From: an uncultured SAR86 cluster bacterium
GTDB taxonomy: Bacteria > Pseudomonadota > Gammaproteobacteria > Magnimaribacterales > AG-339-G14
Assembly: GCA_902578495.1 (NCBI GenBank)
Contig: CACHCY010000001.1
Location: 62,001 to 126,000 of the forward strand
DNA length: 64,000 nucleotides
Direction: 5' to 3'
Made by a program: the position numbers and the translations under genes. Below the pieces are notes generated by a model. The model was given only the letters and a program-made list of their open reading frames with translations, made no database searches and had not been told where the DNA came from. This document shows positions 17,364-26,801 of this stretch, piece after piece. Numbering within the stretch: position 1 is the first letter of the stretch; the number at the start of each line of letters is the position of its first letter.

Positions 17364-17717
17364 TTAGATTTTTTCTTGAATTCTTGCTGACCTTCCAGAT
17401 CTTTCTCTAAGGTAGTAAAGTTTTGACTGTCTTACTTTACCCTTTCTTTTCAATTCAACGGACTTAATCAAAGGACTATGCAATTGAAAAGTTCTTTCAA
17501 CGCCAATACCGCTTGATATTTTTCTCACGGTAAATGATGAGTTTAAACCCCTATTTTTTCTACCGATCACAACCCCTTCAAAAGGTTGTGTTCTCTCCCT
17601 TGTCCCTTCTTTAACAATGACTTGCACTAGAACGGTATCTCCCTGATTGAATTCAGGTAAGTTCTCTTTTAATTGAGCGTTTTCGACTATCTGTACTGAT
17701 TTTCTAGTTTTCATCAT
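17364..17717 (-). CDS. rplS: 50S ribosomal protein L19
   Basis: L19 sits at the 30S-50S interface. The 117 residues contain [46 protein letters not shown] and the C-terminal [18 protein letters not shown], both diagnostic. Two adjacent methionines allow a start at 17717 or 17714. The start lies 14 nt inside trmD, so translation is probably coupled in the rpsP-rimM-trmD-rplS operon. Confidence 0.97.
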   Translation of the reverse strand: MMKTRKSVQIVENAQLKENLPEFNQGDTVLVQVIVKEGTRERTQPFEGVVIGRKNRGLNSSFTVRKISSGIGVERTFQLHSPLIKSVELKRKGKVRQSKLYYLRERSGRSARIQEKI

Positions 17718-18495
17718 TAATTATGCTTAAAAGCTCGGCAATTCTATCAGATTCGTAGCCAAGGTCACTAAGAAAATCTTTAATTAGGTCTGTATCTTGC
17801 TGGTTTAGATCATGTTGTTTGATCAGGTCTTGTCTTCTTAAAAAAGTCTTACCAAGTGAATGTTTTCTCTTCCATTTTTCAATTTGATCATGATTTCCTG
17901 ATAATAAGGTTTCAGGGACTTCTCCAAGTTCATTTTTTTCTGGTCGGGTGTATTGAGGATGTTCCAAAAGAGCATTCTCGAAGGAATCATTTTTCACAGA
18001 TTCTTCGTCGCCAACCACGCCATCAATAAATCTAATGATGGCCTCTAAGAGAACCATAGACGGAATTTCACCTCCTGTTAATACATAGTCTCCAATGCTA
18101 ATCTCCATATCAACCTCTGCATCTATGACGCGCTGATCCAGACCTTCGTATCGCGATGATAAAAATATTAATGAATCCTCTTTAGAAAGCTCTCTAGCTG
18201 TCTGAGCTGAAAAGGTTTCTCCAGATGCTGATAGATGGATTACTTTTGATAAGCCTGAAAAAGTATCTTTAGCAAGGTTAATGCATTTTTGTATCGGTTC
18301 TGATTTGAATACCATTCCTGGCCCTCCCCCGTAAACCTTATCGTCTATTCTGTCTTTATTACTTAAAAAATCTCTGGGGTTAAAACTTTTGATTTGAATT
18401 AATCCTGAATCTGTAGCTTTCTTTACGATTCCGGATTGAGAGAATGGAACAAAAATTTCTGGGAAAACAGAAATAAAAGCATACTTCTTAGTCAA
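17704..18495 (-). CDS. trmD: tRNA (guanine37-N1)-methyltransferase TrmD
   Basis: Methylates G37 next to the anticodon using SAM, preventing frameshifts. The 263-residue SPOUT enzyme shows the knot motifs [13 protein letters not shown] and [12 protein letters not shown] (SAM pocket) and the C-terminal tRNA-binding [21 protein letters not shown]. It overlaps rimM by 8 nt and rplS by 14 nt. Confidence 0.96.
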   Translation of the reverse strand: MTKKYAFISVFPEIFVPFSQSGIVKKATDSGLIQIKSFNPRDFLSNKDRIDDKVYGGGPGMVFKSEPIQKCINLAKDTFSGLSKVIHLSASGETFSAQTARELSKEDSLIFLSSRYEGLDQRVIDAEVDMEISIGDYVLTGGEIPSMVLLEAIIRFIDGVVGDEESVKNDSFENALLEHPQYTRPEKNELGEVPETLLSGNHDQIEKWKRKHSLGKTFLRRQDLIKQHDLNQQDTDLIKDFLSDLGYESDRIAELLSIINDEN

Positions 18496-18991
18496 TGTCC
18501 CAATCCACTATTATGTGTTCGCTAATTTCAATTACAAACTTGCCTATTATCAAAGGAATTAGAACTTCTTTATCATTAATCTCGCATACAAGAACATCAT
18601 TAGCTCCTGTAGGCATTATTTCTTTAACGTATCCATTAAAATTGTTGTTTAAACTTATCACTTTTTTCCCGATCAGGTCTTTCCAATAAAATTCGCCATC
18701 TGGAAGATCAGGTAGATTATCTTCATCAATAAAAAGATCCAGATTTTTGAGTTTTTCTGCTTCGGACATTGAGTTTATAGAATCAAACTTAATTAAGGTT
18801 TTTTTTCCTGATTTAGATATTTTATCTAAAGTAAGTTTTTGGATGCCGTTGGCATCAATGAAAAATTCTTTATATTTAGATAGTCCGGATGGATTATCTG
18901 AGTGAGCTATTAGGTTAATGTAGCCTTTTAGGCCAACAGGTTTACCTAATCTTCCAATTAAAATGAGGTTTACTTCTTCAGTAAACCCCAT
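18488..18991 (-). CDS. rimM: Ribosome maturation factor RimM
   Basis: Assists assembly of the 30S head and binds S19. The 167-residue protein has the N-terminal RimM barrel (LIGRLGKPVGLKGYINLIAHSD, about 10-31) and the PRC-barrel with FYWKDLIGKKVIS and MPTGANDVLVCEI. It lies between rpsP and trmD, as in most proteobacteria, and overlaps trmD by 8 nt. Confidence 0.94.
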   Translation of the reverse strand: MGFTEEVNLILIGRLGKPVGLKGYINLIAHSDNPSGLSKYKEFFIDANGIQKLTLDKISKSGKKTLIKFDSINSMSEAEKLKNLDLFIDEDNLPDLPDGEFYWKDLIGKKVISLNNNFNGYVKEIMPTGANDVLVCEINDKEVLIPLIIGKFVIEISEHIIVDWDID

Positions 18992-19015
18992 TTTATTTAT
19001 AAAGAAAGATAAATA

Positions 19016-19993
19016 TTACTTGTCGTCGTCTTCGCCTGTTATTGAATCTTTTATAGAATCAACAACATTTGATACGCCTTCAACAGCTGCTTCTACAGTT
19101 TCGCTTACAGCCTCAACTGCTTCTTCAACAACTTCACTCGCACCTTCGACTACTTCTTTTGCAGTGTCAACTACGGTTTCAGCAGCTTCACCAACTATTT
19201 CTGCGGCACCTTCAACTACTTCTGAAGCAGTATCTGTTACAGCATCTACAGCAGCACCAGCTACTTCAGTGACGCCTTCAGCAACTTCTTTAACAGCTCC
19301 TTTTACATCACCGTCCATGACAGCATCAGCAATTTCTCCTGCAGCCTCAGCAACTTCGCTACCAACTTCAGCAACACCGTCTACGGCAGCTTCTACAGTT
19401 TCACCAACTGCTTCAACAACCTCTTTAGCTGTATCTACAGCACCTTCAGCTACTGCTTCTGCAGTTTCCACTACGGCTTCGACACCTTCGCCTGCAACTT
19501 CTGCAGCGCCTTCGATGGCTTCTTTAGCAGTTTCACCTACTCCTTCGATGCCTTCTTCAACAATATTTTTGTCGTTTTCCATATTTATTTCCTCTTTATT
19601 AGAATTTTCTCCATCAGCAACTTCAACTTCTGACCCTTCATCACTTGATTCATCTGACGGACTGTCAATTTTATGTTGTTCAGATTTTTTTGCAATCCTC
19701 TTGGCCTTAATTAAATCCTTTTTTTCCTGTAGCTTGGAAAGTTGATCAGGGGTCATTTTGGACTCTTTCACAAGATTAGTAACTTTATCAGAAGTTTGAG
19801 CTCCTACACTTAACCAATATTCAAGTCTCTCATGATCAATTTTGAGACGAATTTCTTGGCCTTTTGCAAAAGGATTAAAAAAACCTAACCTTTCAATATA
19901 ACCGCTGTCTCTAGGTCTCCTAGAGTCAGTCACAGTAAAATGATAGAAAGGCTTTTTCTTTGCCCCACTTCTAGATAATCTAATTGTTACCAT
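19016..19993 (-). CDS. rpsP: 30S ribosomal protein S16 with a 188-residue low-complexity repeat tail
   Basis: Residues 1-85 are a normal S16 ([42 protein letters not shown]). E. coli S16 ends near residue 82, but here the frame stays open for 325 residues. A Lys-rich helix (about 85-108) and an acidic Ser/Glu linker (110-137) lead into residues 138-325. These use only 11 amino acid types (A, V, E, G, D, T, S, K, I, N, M), with no Leu, Pro, Arg, Gln, Cys, His or aromatics, in repeating units such as [17 protein letters not shown]. This resembles amphipathic 11-mer helices of LEA, apolipoprotein or synuclein type. M138 has its own ribosome-binding site. Function of the tail is unknown. Confidence 0.9.
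   Translation of the reverse strand: MVTIRLSRSGAKKKPFYHFTVTDSRRPRDSGYIERLGFFNPFAKGQEIRLKIDHERLEYWLSVGAQTSDKVTNLVKESKMTPDQLSKLQEKKDLIKAKRIAKKSEQHKIDSPSDESSDEGSEVEVADGENSNKEEINMENDKNIVEEGIEGVGETAKEAIEGAAEVAGEGVEAVVETAEAVAEGAVDTAKEVVEAVGETVEAAVDGVAEVGSEVAEAAGEIADAVMDGDVKGAVKEVAEGVTEVAGAAVDAVTDTASEVVEGAAEIVGEAAETVVDTAKEVVEGASEVVEEAVEAVSETVEAAVEGVSNVVDSIKDSITGEDDDK
19025..19570 (-). repeat. Degenerate tandem coding repeats in the rpsP tail
   Basis: The tail-coding DNA is internally repetitive. The segment around 19085-19130 (plus strand GCTTCTACAGTTTC, then a CAACTGCTTC word) recurs around 19388-19420. Short Ala/Glu/Val codon blocks repeat throughout at roughly 11-codon steps. This suggests growth by tandem duplication. 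A plus-strand reading frame rich in Ser/Thr/Ala over the same stretch is only a shadow. Confidence 0.7.
19580..19595 (-). promoter_or_regulatory. Internal ribosome-binding site and ATG within rpsP (tail-only start)
   Basis: On the minus strand AAAGAGG ends at 19591, eight nucleotides before an in-frame ATG at 19582-19580 (M138). The true rpsP start at 19993 has no comparable site. A separate 188-residue tail protein (19016-19582) could therefore be made from the same mRNA. Inferred from spacing and sequence only. Confidence 0.45.
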
Positions 19994-20053
19994 TTGCTAA
20001 AAAATAAGATGGTCATTCTAAGTTAATTATTTATCTATTCAAGGAAAACATTC

Positions 20054-20059
20054 TATAAT
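20054..20059 (+). promoter_or_regulatory. Candidate -10 box for the CorC-type gene
   Basis: TATAAT at 20054-20059 lies 30 nt before the proposed TTG start at 20090 in the gap divergent from rpsP. The -35 region is poor (TTATCT near 20031). Confidence 0.4.
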
Positions 20060-20089
20060 CTGGAAATAATTAACTACATAAATTAAATA

Positions 20090-21367
20090 TTGAACGATCT
20101 CCCTATCTGGCTTCTCCTGGCTAGTATTTTCATCTTACTTATTTTATCTGCTTTTTTTTCTGGTTCAGAAACTAGCATGATGGCAATTAATAGGTACCGT
20201 CTGAAATACCTAGCGAAAGAAAAAAATAAAGCTGCCATAAGAATAGAAAAATTATTAAGAAGGCCTGACAGATTGCTAGGCATAATCCTTATAGGTAATA
20301 ATTTTGTAAATATTCTTGCATCTGCTCTGACAACTATATTGTTTATGAAACTTTATGGAGATGTAGGAGTTTTGATTGGGTCTATTCTTCTTACGATAGT
20401 GATTTTAATATTTTCAGAGGTTACTCCAAAAACTTTTGCTGCAATAAAACCTGAACCATTGGCATTTTTTTCTTCCTTTCCGCTAAAAATTTTGCAGAAA
20501 ATTCTTTTTCCATTGGTTTCAGTTATAAATTATTTTTCTAATTTCTTGCTAAGATTTTTGGGGATCAATAGAACTGAGAATGACGGAGAGGATGTGTCTC
20601 CAGAAGAGCTGAAAGCTATATTGGAAACATCAGGAGATTTAATTCCGACAAGATATCAAGATATGCTCTTAAGCATTCTGGAGTTAGATAAAATTTCTAT
20701 AGAAGAAGTCATGACTCAAAGATCTGAGATTATTGGCATCGATTTGAGCGATGACTTCAATGAAATTCTAGAACAACTTCAAAAAAATCAAGTTGATTTT
20801 CTGCCGATTTTCGATCAGAACCTAGATGACTTAAGAGGAATGCTTGATCTATATGGAATAACAAACTTTCTATCTCAGGATCATAAAGATTTAGATAATT
20901 TGGTTGAAGCGTCAGATGATGCTTATTTCATTCCCGAAAATACTTCATTGAGTCAGCAATTATTTAATTTTCAAAAAGAGAGAAAAAGAGTTGGAATTGT
21001 TATAGATGAATATGGCTCTGTGAAAGGTTTGCTTTCTTTAGAAGATATTTTGGGAGAAATTGTTGGGGAATTAGCCAAAAATAACGATGATTCAAAGTTT
21101 GAAATAATGGAACAAAGAGATGGGTCTTTTTTAATTGATGCAAGTGTTCCAATTAGGGAGATTAACAGAAAGTTACAATGTGATTTACCTCTTAATGGAC
21201 CAAGAACTCTTAATGGACTTATTCTAGAGCAGATAGAAACTATCCCTGAAGCCAATGTAAGTATCACTATTCAAAATGTCATTATTGAAACCGTTCTCGT
21301 CAGAAATAATATGATAAAAATAGCTAGACTATTTAAATCAACTGAAGAGGAAGACTCAGAAGACTAG
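20090..21367 (+). CDS. HlyC/CorC (CNNM)-family membrane protein with CBS domains
   Basis: A 425-residue inner-membrane protein. The N-terminal CNNM domain (about 1-150) has four hydrophobic segments and the family start FFSGSETSMMAINRYRLKYLA, plus LIGNNFVNILASAL and SEVTPKTFAAIKPE. A CBS pair follows (about 195-315, ending VGIVIDEYGSVKGLLSLEDILGEIVGEL), then a CorC_HlyC C-terminal domain (DGSFLIDASVPIREINRKL). Such proteins are implicated in Mg2+/Co2+ efflux or magnesium homeostasis. The TTG at 20090 gives the expected short N-terminus. The stop overlaps the convergent neighbour by 4 nt. Confidence 0.9.
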   Translation: MNDLPIWLLLASIFILLILSAFFSGSETSMMAINRYRLKYLAKEKNKAAIRIEKLLRRPDRLLGIILIGNNFVNILASALTTILFMKLYGDVGVLIGSILLTIVILIFSEVTPKTFAAIKPEPLAFFSSFPLKILQKILFPLVSVINYFSNFLLRFLGINRTENDGEDVSPEELKAILETSGDLIPTRYQDMLLSILELDKISIEEVMTQRSEIIGIDLSDDFNEILEQLQKNQVDFLPIFDQNLDDLRGMLDLYGITNFLSQDHKDLDNLVEASDDAYFIPENTSLSQQLFNFQKERKRVGIVIDEYGSVKGLLSLEDILGEIVGELAKNNDDSKFEIMEQRDGSFLIDASVPIREINRKLQCDLPLNGPRTLNGLILEQIETIPEANVSITIQNVIIETVLVRNNMIKIARLFKSTEEEDSED

Positions 21368-22026
21368 ATATAGAAAACCAAGCCTGAGAAAACTACAGTT
21401 AAAACGAGGCTTGAAGTAATCACTCCTCTTACCGATGCAATCACAGGATACATCTTTCCATATATTGCATTTAACTCAATTAAAGCAATCACGGCACAAA
21501 TAATTAAAAAATCAAGGCCAAGATATCCAGGATCTGTTCCTGTTGCAGGCGTTCCCATAAAGTAAGATTTAACAGGACTATGAGCTGAAGAAATCATGAA
21601 ATACAACATTGGTAGTGAAAATAAAGTGTTTGTTCTAGAAGCTAAACCCGCTTTTGCCCCAGCAGCAACCGCATCACCCTCTTTAAGACCAATGACAATT
21701 TTTTGATTTCTCCAAATAATGCCCCACACATTGAGCATCATTAAAGTTCCCATTATTGAACCAAGAACAATCTCTGTTGTAGCTAAAACTTGAAGATAAT
21801 ATAAGAGGATCACTCCGGTTACAAAAGTAAAGAAGGCAGCCCATCTAAACCACCATAAGGCATTAGGTGCTAATTTTTTCATAACGTCAGACTTGGCATC
21901 AGGATCCGCAACCTTTACATATTCTGTTTGAACAAAATTAAAATAATAAAGTAGACCTATCCAAGCAATTCCAAAAAGGACATGTCCCCATCTAACTAAA
22001 ACGCTATAAATAAATGTTTCTTCCAT
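21364..22026 (-). CDS. PuuD/urate-oxidase-N-like integral membrane protein
   Basis: A 220-residue polytopic protein with about six hydrophobic segments. VLVRWGHVLFGIAWIGLLYYFNFVQTEY, NALWWFRWAAFFTFVTG and LASRTNTLFSLPMLYFMISSAHS resemble the membrane domain of PuuD-type urate hydroxylase. The cytochrome c domain of PuuD is absent, and no purine-degradation gene lies nearby, so urate need not be its substrate. An AGGAG site precedes the ATG. A membrane electron-transfer role with conserved His/Trp is possible. Confidence 0.6.
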   Translation of the reverse strand: MEETFIYSVLVRWGHVLFGIAWIGLLYYFNFVQTEYVKVADPDAKSDVMKKLAPNALWWFRWAAFFTFVTGVILLYYLQVLATTEIVLGSIMGTLMMLNVWGIIWRNQKIVIGLKEGDAVAAGAKAGLASRTNTLFSLPMLYFMISSAHSPVKSYFMGTPATGTDPGYLGLDFLIICAVIALIELNAIYGKMYPVIASVRGVITSSLVLTVVFSGLVFYI

Positions 22027-22049
22027 CTGTGTGTCTCCTATTAATACTT

Positions 22050-22076
22050 ATTATAAAACGAATCTTCTATTTTCAA
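22050..22076 (-). promoter_or_regulatory. Candidate promoter of the PuuD-like gene
   Basis: On the minus strand TTGAAA (22076-22071) is followed after 15 nt by TATAAT (22055-22050), 23 nt before the ATG at 22026. The spacer is 2 nt short of ideal, and the -35 overlaps the T-run of the groEL terminator. Confidence 0.4.
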
Positions 22077-22110
22077 AAAAAAAGGGGCATACCATGAGCC
22101 CCTTTTTTTT
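22075..22110 (-). terminator. Rho-independent terminator of groESL
   Basis: GGGGC (22084-22088) pairs with GCCCC (22098-22102), extended by A/T pairs on both sides, with a 9-nt loop. On the minus strand it ends in a run of nine T residues. It lies 14 nt beyond the groEL stop. Confidence 0.88.
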
Positions 22111-22123
22111 AAAAGCTTAAGGA

Positions 22124-23770
<1,647 letters not shown>

Positions 23771-23785
23771 TTATAATTAATAATA

Positions 23786-24076
23786 TTAAGAAATGGTGCC
23801 AAGAATATCGCTTTCACTTAAGATTAAAAGCTCTTCACCATCAACTTTGACAGTATTGCTTCCAGCATATTGCCCAAAAACAATAACGTCTCCAACTTTA
23901 ACGTTTACTTCTTGAGTTTCACCTGAATCAAGAACCCTTCCAGGGCCAACTGCTAAAACTTCTCCTTGAGATGGTTTTTCAGCAGCACTTCCAGGTAAAA
24001 CGATTCCTCCGGCAGTAGTTTCTTCTTCATCACTACGCTTTACAAGGACTCTGTCTCCCATAGGATTAAATTTCAT
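23786..24076 (-). CDS. groS: Co-chaperonin GroES (Hsp10)
   Basis: The heptameric lid of GroEL. I use the ATG at 24076 ([15 protein letters not shown]), preceded by a good AAGGAG site, giving 96 residues as usual. A longer in-frame start at 24145 would add an implausible 23-residue leader. The mobile loop ([24 protein letters not shown]) and the [15 protein letters not shown] segment are clear. Confidence 0.97.
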   Translation of the reverse strand: MKFNPMGDRVLVKRSDEEETTAGGIVLPGSAAEKPSQGEVLAVGPGRVLDSGETQEVNVKVGDVIVFGQYAGSNTVKVDGEELLILSESDILGTIS

Positions 24077-24149
24077 ATTATTGCTCCTTAATAAATTCAA
24101 TCTAATTAAGTGCGGCATTGTATGCGACACAACATTCAATAACAATAGA

Positions 24150-24177
24150 TATATATAGTCTTAGAAAGAATTTTCAA
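24150..24177 (-). promoter_or_regulatory. Candidate promoter of groESL
   Basis: On the minus strand TTGAAA (24177-24172), a 16-nt spacer and TATATA (24155-24150) lie 74 nt upstream of groES, overlapping the 3' end of the VanZ-like gene. The -35 resembles both sigma-70 and the heat-shock CTTGAAA box, but no CCCCAT-type -10 is present. I see no CIRCE repeat. Confidence 0.4.
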
Positions 24178-24487
24178 TGAATTTTAGATAAAAAAAGTTA
24201 AAAAAAATGCCTAAATAGTTAAAAAAAAGGTCTGACAATGTAGCATCTCTATATGGAAGAAAAAATTGGATTATTTCAGTAATCGGAGCATAAAAACTTA
24301 TTAAGATTGAAGCAATAAAAAAATTTGTTGCCTTTGTTAAAAAAAAAGATAAAAGAAAAAAAGCAGAAAAATGAAGCAAATAGTCAGGAATTTTAAAACT
24401 TGATTCGCTGCCTGGTTCAGAGAATAAACCATAAGATACCAAGGCCAAAGTAAAACAAAATAATATCCGCCAAAAATTAACAATCAT
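24161..24487 (-). CDS. VanZ-like family small membrane protein
   Basis: A 108-residue protein with three to four membrane segments. The pattern resembles VanZ-like proteins: an N-terminal TM, KIPDYLLHFSAFFLLSFFLT, then PITEIIQFFLPYRDATLSDLFFNYLGIF with the characteristic acidic E-x2-Q and S-D-x3-N residues. Function of the family outside teicoplanin resistance is unknown. It lies 3 nt from ampG in the same orientation. Confidence 0.65.
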   Translation of the reverse strand: MIVNFWRILFCFTLALVSYGLFSEPGSESSFKIPDYLLHFSAFFLLSFFLTKATNFFIASILISFYAPITEIIQFFLPYRDATLSDLFFNYLGIFFNFFYLKFIENSF

Positions 24488-24490
24488 TCT

Positions 24491-25777
24491 TCAATCTTTT
24501 AACGATAATTTAAAAGAGGTGTTGACCAAAATAATTGTAAATATAATTGCTGGTATTCCAGAAAATGCACATACGATAAAAAATTCTCCAAAACCGTATG
24601 AATCAACAATGAAACCAGATGAACTTGAAATCAATCTTGATGGCAAAGTTCCTAACAAAAACAAGCCAGCATATTGAGTTGCTGTATAGGTTTTGGATAC
24701 AACACTGGAAAGCAAAGATATTACGACCACGACAACAAACCCTTGAGTAAAATTATCAGCAGTAATCGTTAAGATAAGAAAGCTTAAATCTTTACCTACA
24801 TTGTTAAGAAGTAAAAAGAATAAATTAGTCAGAGGAGCCAAAATAGAGCCTGCAACAAGCATGCTGGCAATTCCAAATCTATGAATTAATAGGCCGCCAA
24901 ATAAACCTCCTGCAATCGTCATGGAAAGACCGTAAAGATTTGTATAGGTAGCCACCTCAGACTTTGTAAATCCGAGAAATTGGTAGAAAGGCATTGCCAT
25001 AGGGCCAAGAAAAATATCGCTCAATCTATAGGTAAACATTACCAGTAACAAAATAATTAGATGCTTTTTGTACCTTAGAAATAAATCAAAGTATGGATCA
25101 AGAAAACTATCCTTAAGCCATTTACCAAAGTTTGTGAATGGGGATAGCATGGGTTTTGCAATCCGATCTGGCTCATCCAAAAAGTAAAAAGTAAGAAAGG
25201 AGAAGCCAATAAAAAATAACCCAAGAAAAACATAAGCAGTCTGAAATCCAAAAATTTCAGCAAGATATAAACCGATAACTTGAGATATTAAGACCGCTCC
25301 AATTCGATAACCTATTACATAAACTGATGATGCTTCTCCCAGCTCTTTTTTTTGAACAAGTTCAATCCTTAGCGCATCTACACATATGTCTTGGGTTGCA
25401 GAAAAGATACTTATGAAAAAGGCTATATAAGCAAAAAATAAGATATTTGAATTTGGATCAATCATCCCTAATAAGATCACAAAGCAGCCTGTTACAATCT
25501 GAGAAAAAATAAGCCAACTTCTTCTTTGCCCCAAACCATTGAGGATCGGCAAACTTAATCTATCGATTAATGGAGCCCAAAAAGCTTTAATTGTGTAGAC
25601 GATTAGAATCAAACTAAAAAGACCAATAGTGCTCTTTTCAATACCAGCTTCTGCAAGCCAATAATTTAAAGGATCTATCAATAATCCTAAAGGGATCCCA
25701 GATAAACAACCCAATAATATAATTTGTAGATTTTTCTTCTGAAAATAAGCCAGAAAAGATTGACTAAATGAAGCCAT
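24491..25777 (-). CDS. ampG: AmpG-type muropeptide MFS permease
   Basis: A 428-residue, 12-TM major facilitator protein. GCLSGIPLGLLIDPLNYWLAEAGIEKSTIGLFSL and KAFWAPLIDRLSLPILNGLGQRRSWL match the AmpG signature, and SATQDICVDALRIEL is also typical. AmpG imports GlcNAc-anhydro-muropeptides from the periplasm. The amidase gene ampD lies two genes upstream with yajQ between, supporting a recycling role. It overlaps yajQ by 1 nt. Confidence 0.88.
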   Translation of the reverse strand: MASFSQSFLAYFQKKNLQIILLGCLSGIPLGLLIDPLNYWLAEAGIEKSTIGLFSLILIVYTIKAFWAPLIDRLSLPILNGLGQRRSWLIFSQIVTGCFVILLGMIDPNSNILFFAYIAFFISIFSATQDICVDALRIELVQKKELGEASSVYVIGYRIGAVLISQVIGLYLAEIFGFQTAYVFLGLFFIGFSFLTFYFLDEPDRIAKPMLSPFTNFGKWLKDSFLDPYFDLFLRYKKHLIILLLVMFTYRLSDIFLGPMAMPFYQFLGFTKSEVATYTNLYGLSMTIAGGLFGGLLIHRFGIASMLVAGSILAPLTNLFFLLLNNVGKDLSFLILTITADNFTQGFVVVVVISLLSSVVSKTYTATQYAGLFLLGTLPSRLISSSSGFIVDSYGFGEFFIVCAFSGIPAIIFTIILVNTSFKLSLKD

Positions 25778-26259
25778 TAATCCCTAAAATTTTTAAATTG
25801 CAAAGGCAGCTCAATATCAAGCGATTTAATTTCAGCCATAATTGATTGCAAGTCATCCCTCTTCTTTCCAGAAATTCTAACCGTATCCCCTTGGATGGAA
25901 GACTGAACTTTGATTTTAGAGGATTTAACAGCTTGGTTTATCATCCGACCAATATCTTGAGAGATGCCTTCATTAACAATAATCTCTTTTGATGCTTGGT
26001 TATTGGATTCAATTGTTTCATCCTCAGAAAGACATTTAATATCAATACCTCTTTTAGCGAGAGATTCTTTCAGTATCGGAAGCATTTGATCGATTTGAAA
26101 AGATTGTTGAGACTTCAAAGTAATTTTATTTTCATTGTGAAGAATCTCAGAATCAGTGCCTTTGAAATCAAATCTATTCCCAATAACTCTATTAGCTTGA
26201 TCTATGGCATTGGTAAGCTCATGTTGATCAACTTTGGATTCAATATCAAAAGAAGGCAT
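25777..26259 (-). CDS. yajQ: YajQ-family nucleotide-binding protein
   Basis: A 160-residue protein of the UPF0234/YajQ family, with the diagnostic MPSFDIESKVDQHELTNAIDQA start and DFKGTDSEI segment and two ferredoxin-like halves. Some homologues bind cyclic di-GMP or act as transcription co-regulators; that function is not proven for this branch. It overlaps both neighbours by 1 nt, so it is probably co-expressed with the muropeptide genes. Confidence 0.93.
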   Translation of the reverse strand: MPSFDIESKVDQHELTNAIDQANRVIGNRFDFKGTDSEILHNENKITLKSQQSFQIDQMLPILKESLAKRGIDIKCLSEDETIESNNQASKEIIVNEGISQDIGRMINQAVKSSKIKVQSSIQGDTVRISGKKRDDLQSIMAEIKSLDIELPLQFKNFRD

Positions 26260-26801
26260 TATTTGATTATTCTATCTTTAAATTTATCCCAATCGAACCC
26301 TTTTCCTGGATCAGATTTCCTTCCTGGAGCTATATCACTATGTCCAACAATTCGATCGAGAGTAATTTTTGGAAGCTCTGACATTAAGGCGCTTGTAAGA
26401 GATACCAGGGATTCGTATTGATTCTCCTCAAAAGAATCAATATCAGTACCCTCAAGCTCAATTCCAATTGAGTAATCATTACAATCTTCTCTTCCTTCAA
26501 AACTTGAAACCCCTGCGTGCCAAGCTCTGTCTAAAATTGAAACAAATTGGGTAATTTCTCCATCTCTTTTTATCAAAAAATGGCTTGATACCTTCAAATC
26601 TTTTATTTCTTGAAAATATTTGTCTTTTGAATGGTCAAGTTTATTTTGAAAAAAGTCTTCTACAAAGCTATTGCCAAAAATTCCCGGTGGAAGACTTATA
26701 GAATGGATCACAATTAAATCTATCTCTTCTTTGGATCTGACATCATAATTAGGAGAAGGACATCTGTTTGCTTTATCCAGCCAGCCTTTTTCAAGTCTCA
26801 T
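26259..26801 (-). CDS. ampD: 1,6-anhydro-N-acetylmuramoyl-L-alanine amidase AmpD
   Basis: Cytoplasmic zinc amidase that removes the peptide from anhydro-MurNAc. The 180-residue protein has the E. coli-like ligands: H33 in VIHSISLPPG, H154 in IVGHSDIAPG and D164 in GRKSDPG, plus the N-terminal CPSPNYDVR segment. There is no signal peptide, as expected for cytoplasmic AmpD. It overlaps dadA by 11 nt. Confidence 0.95.
   Translation of the reverse strand: MRLEKGWLDKANRCPSPNYDVRSKEEIDLIVIHSISLPPGIFGNSFVEDFFQNKLDHSKDKYFQEIKDLKVSSHFLIKRDGEITQFVSILDRAWHAGVSSFEGREDCNDYSIGIELEGTDIDSFEENQYESLVSLTSALMSELPKITLDRIVGHSDIAPGRKSDPGKGFDWDKFKDRIIK

Noticed and set aside
18963..19745. 260-residue Ser/Thr/Ala-rich plus-strand ORF
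   Set aside because: It is antisense to the repetitive rpsP tail; its low complexity mirrors the Ala/Glu/Val codons of the real gene.
24077..24145. N-terminal extension of GroES
   Set aside because: The canonical GroES start at 24076 has a strong AAGGAG site; the extension overlaps the promoter region.
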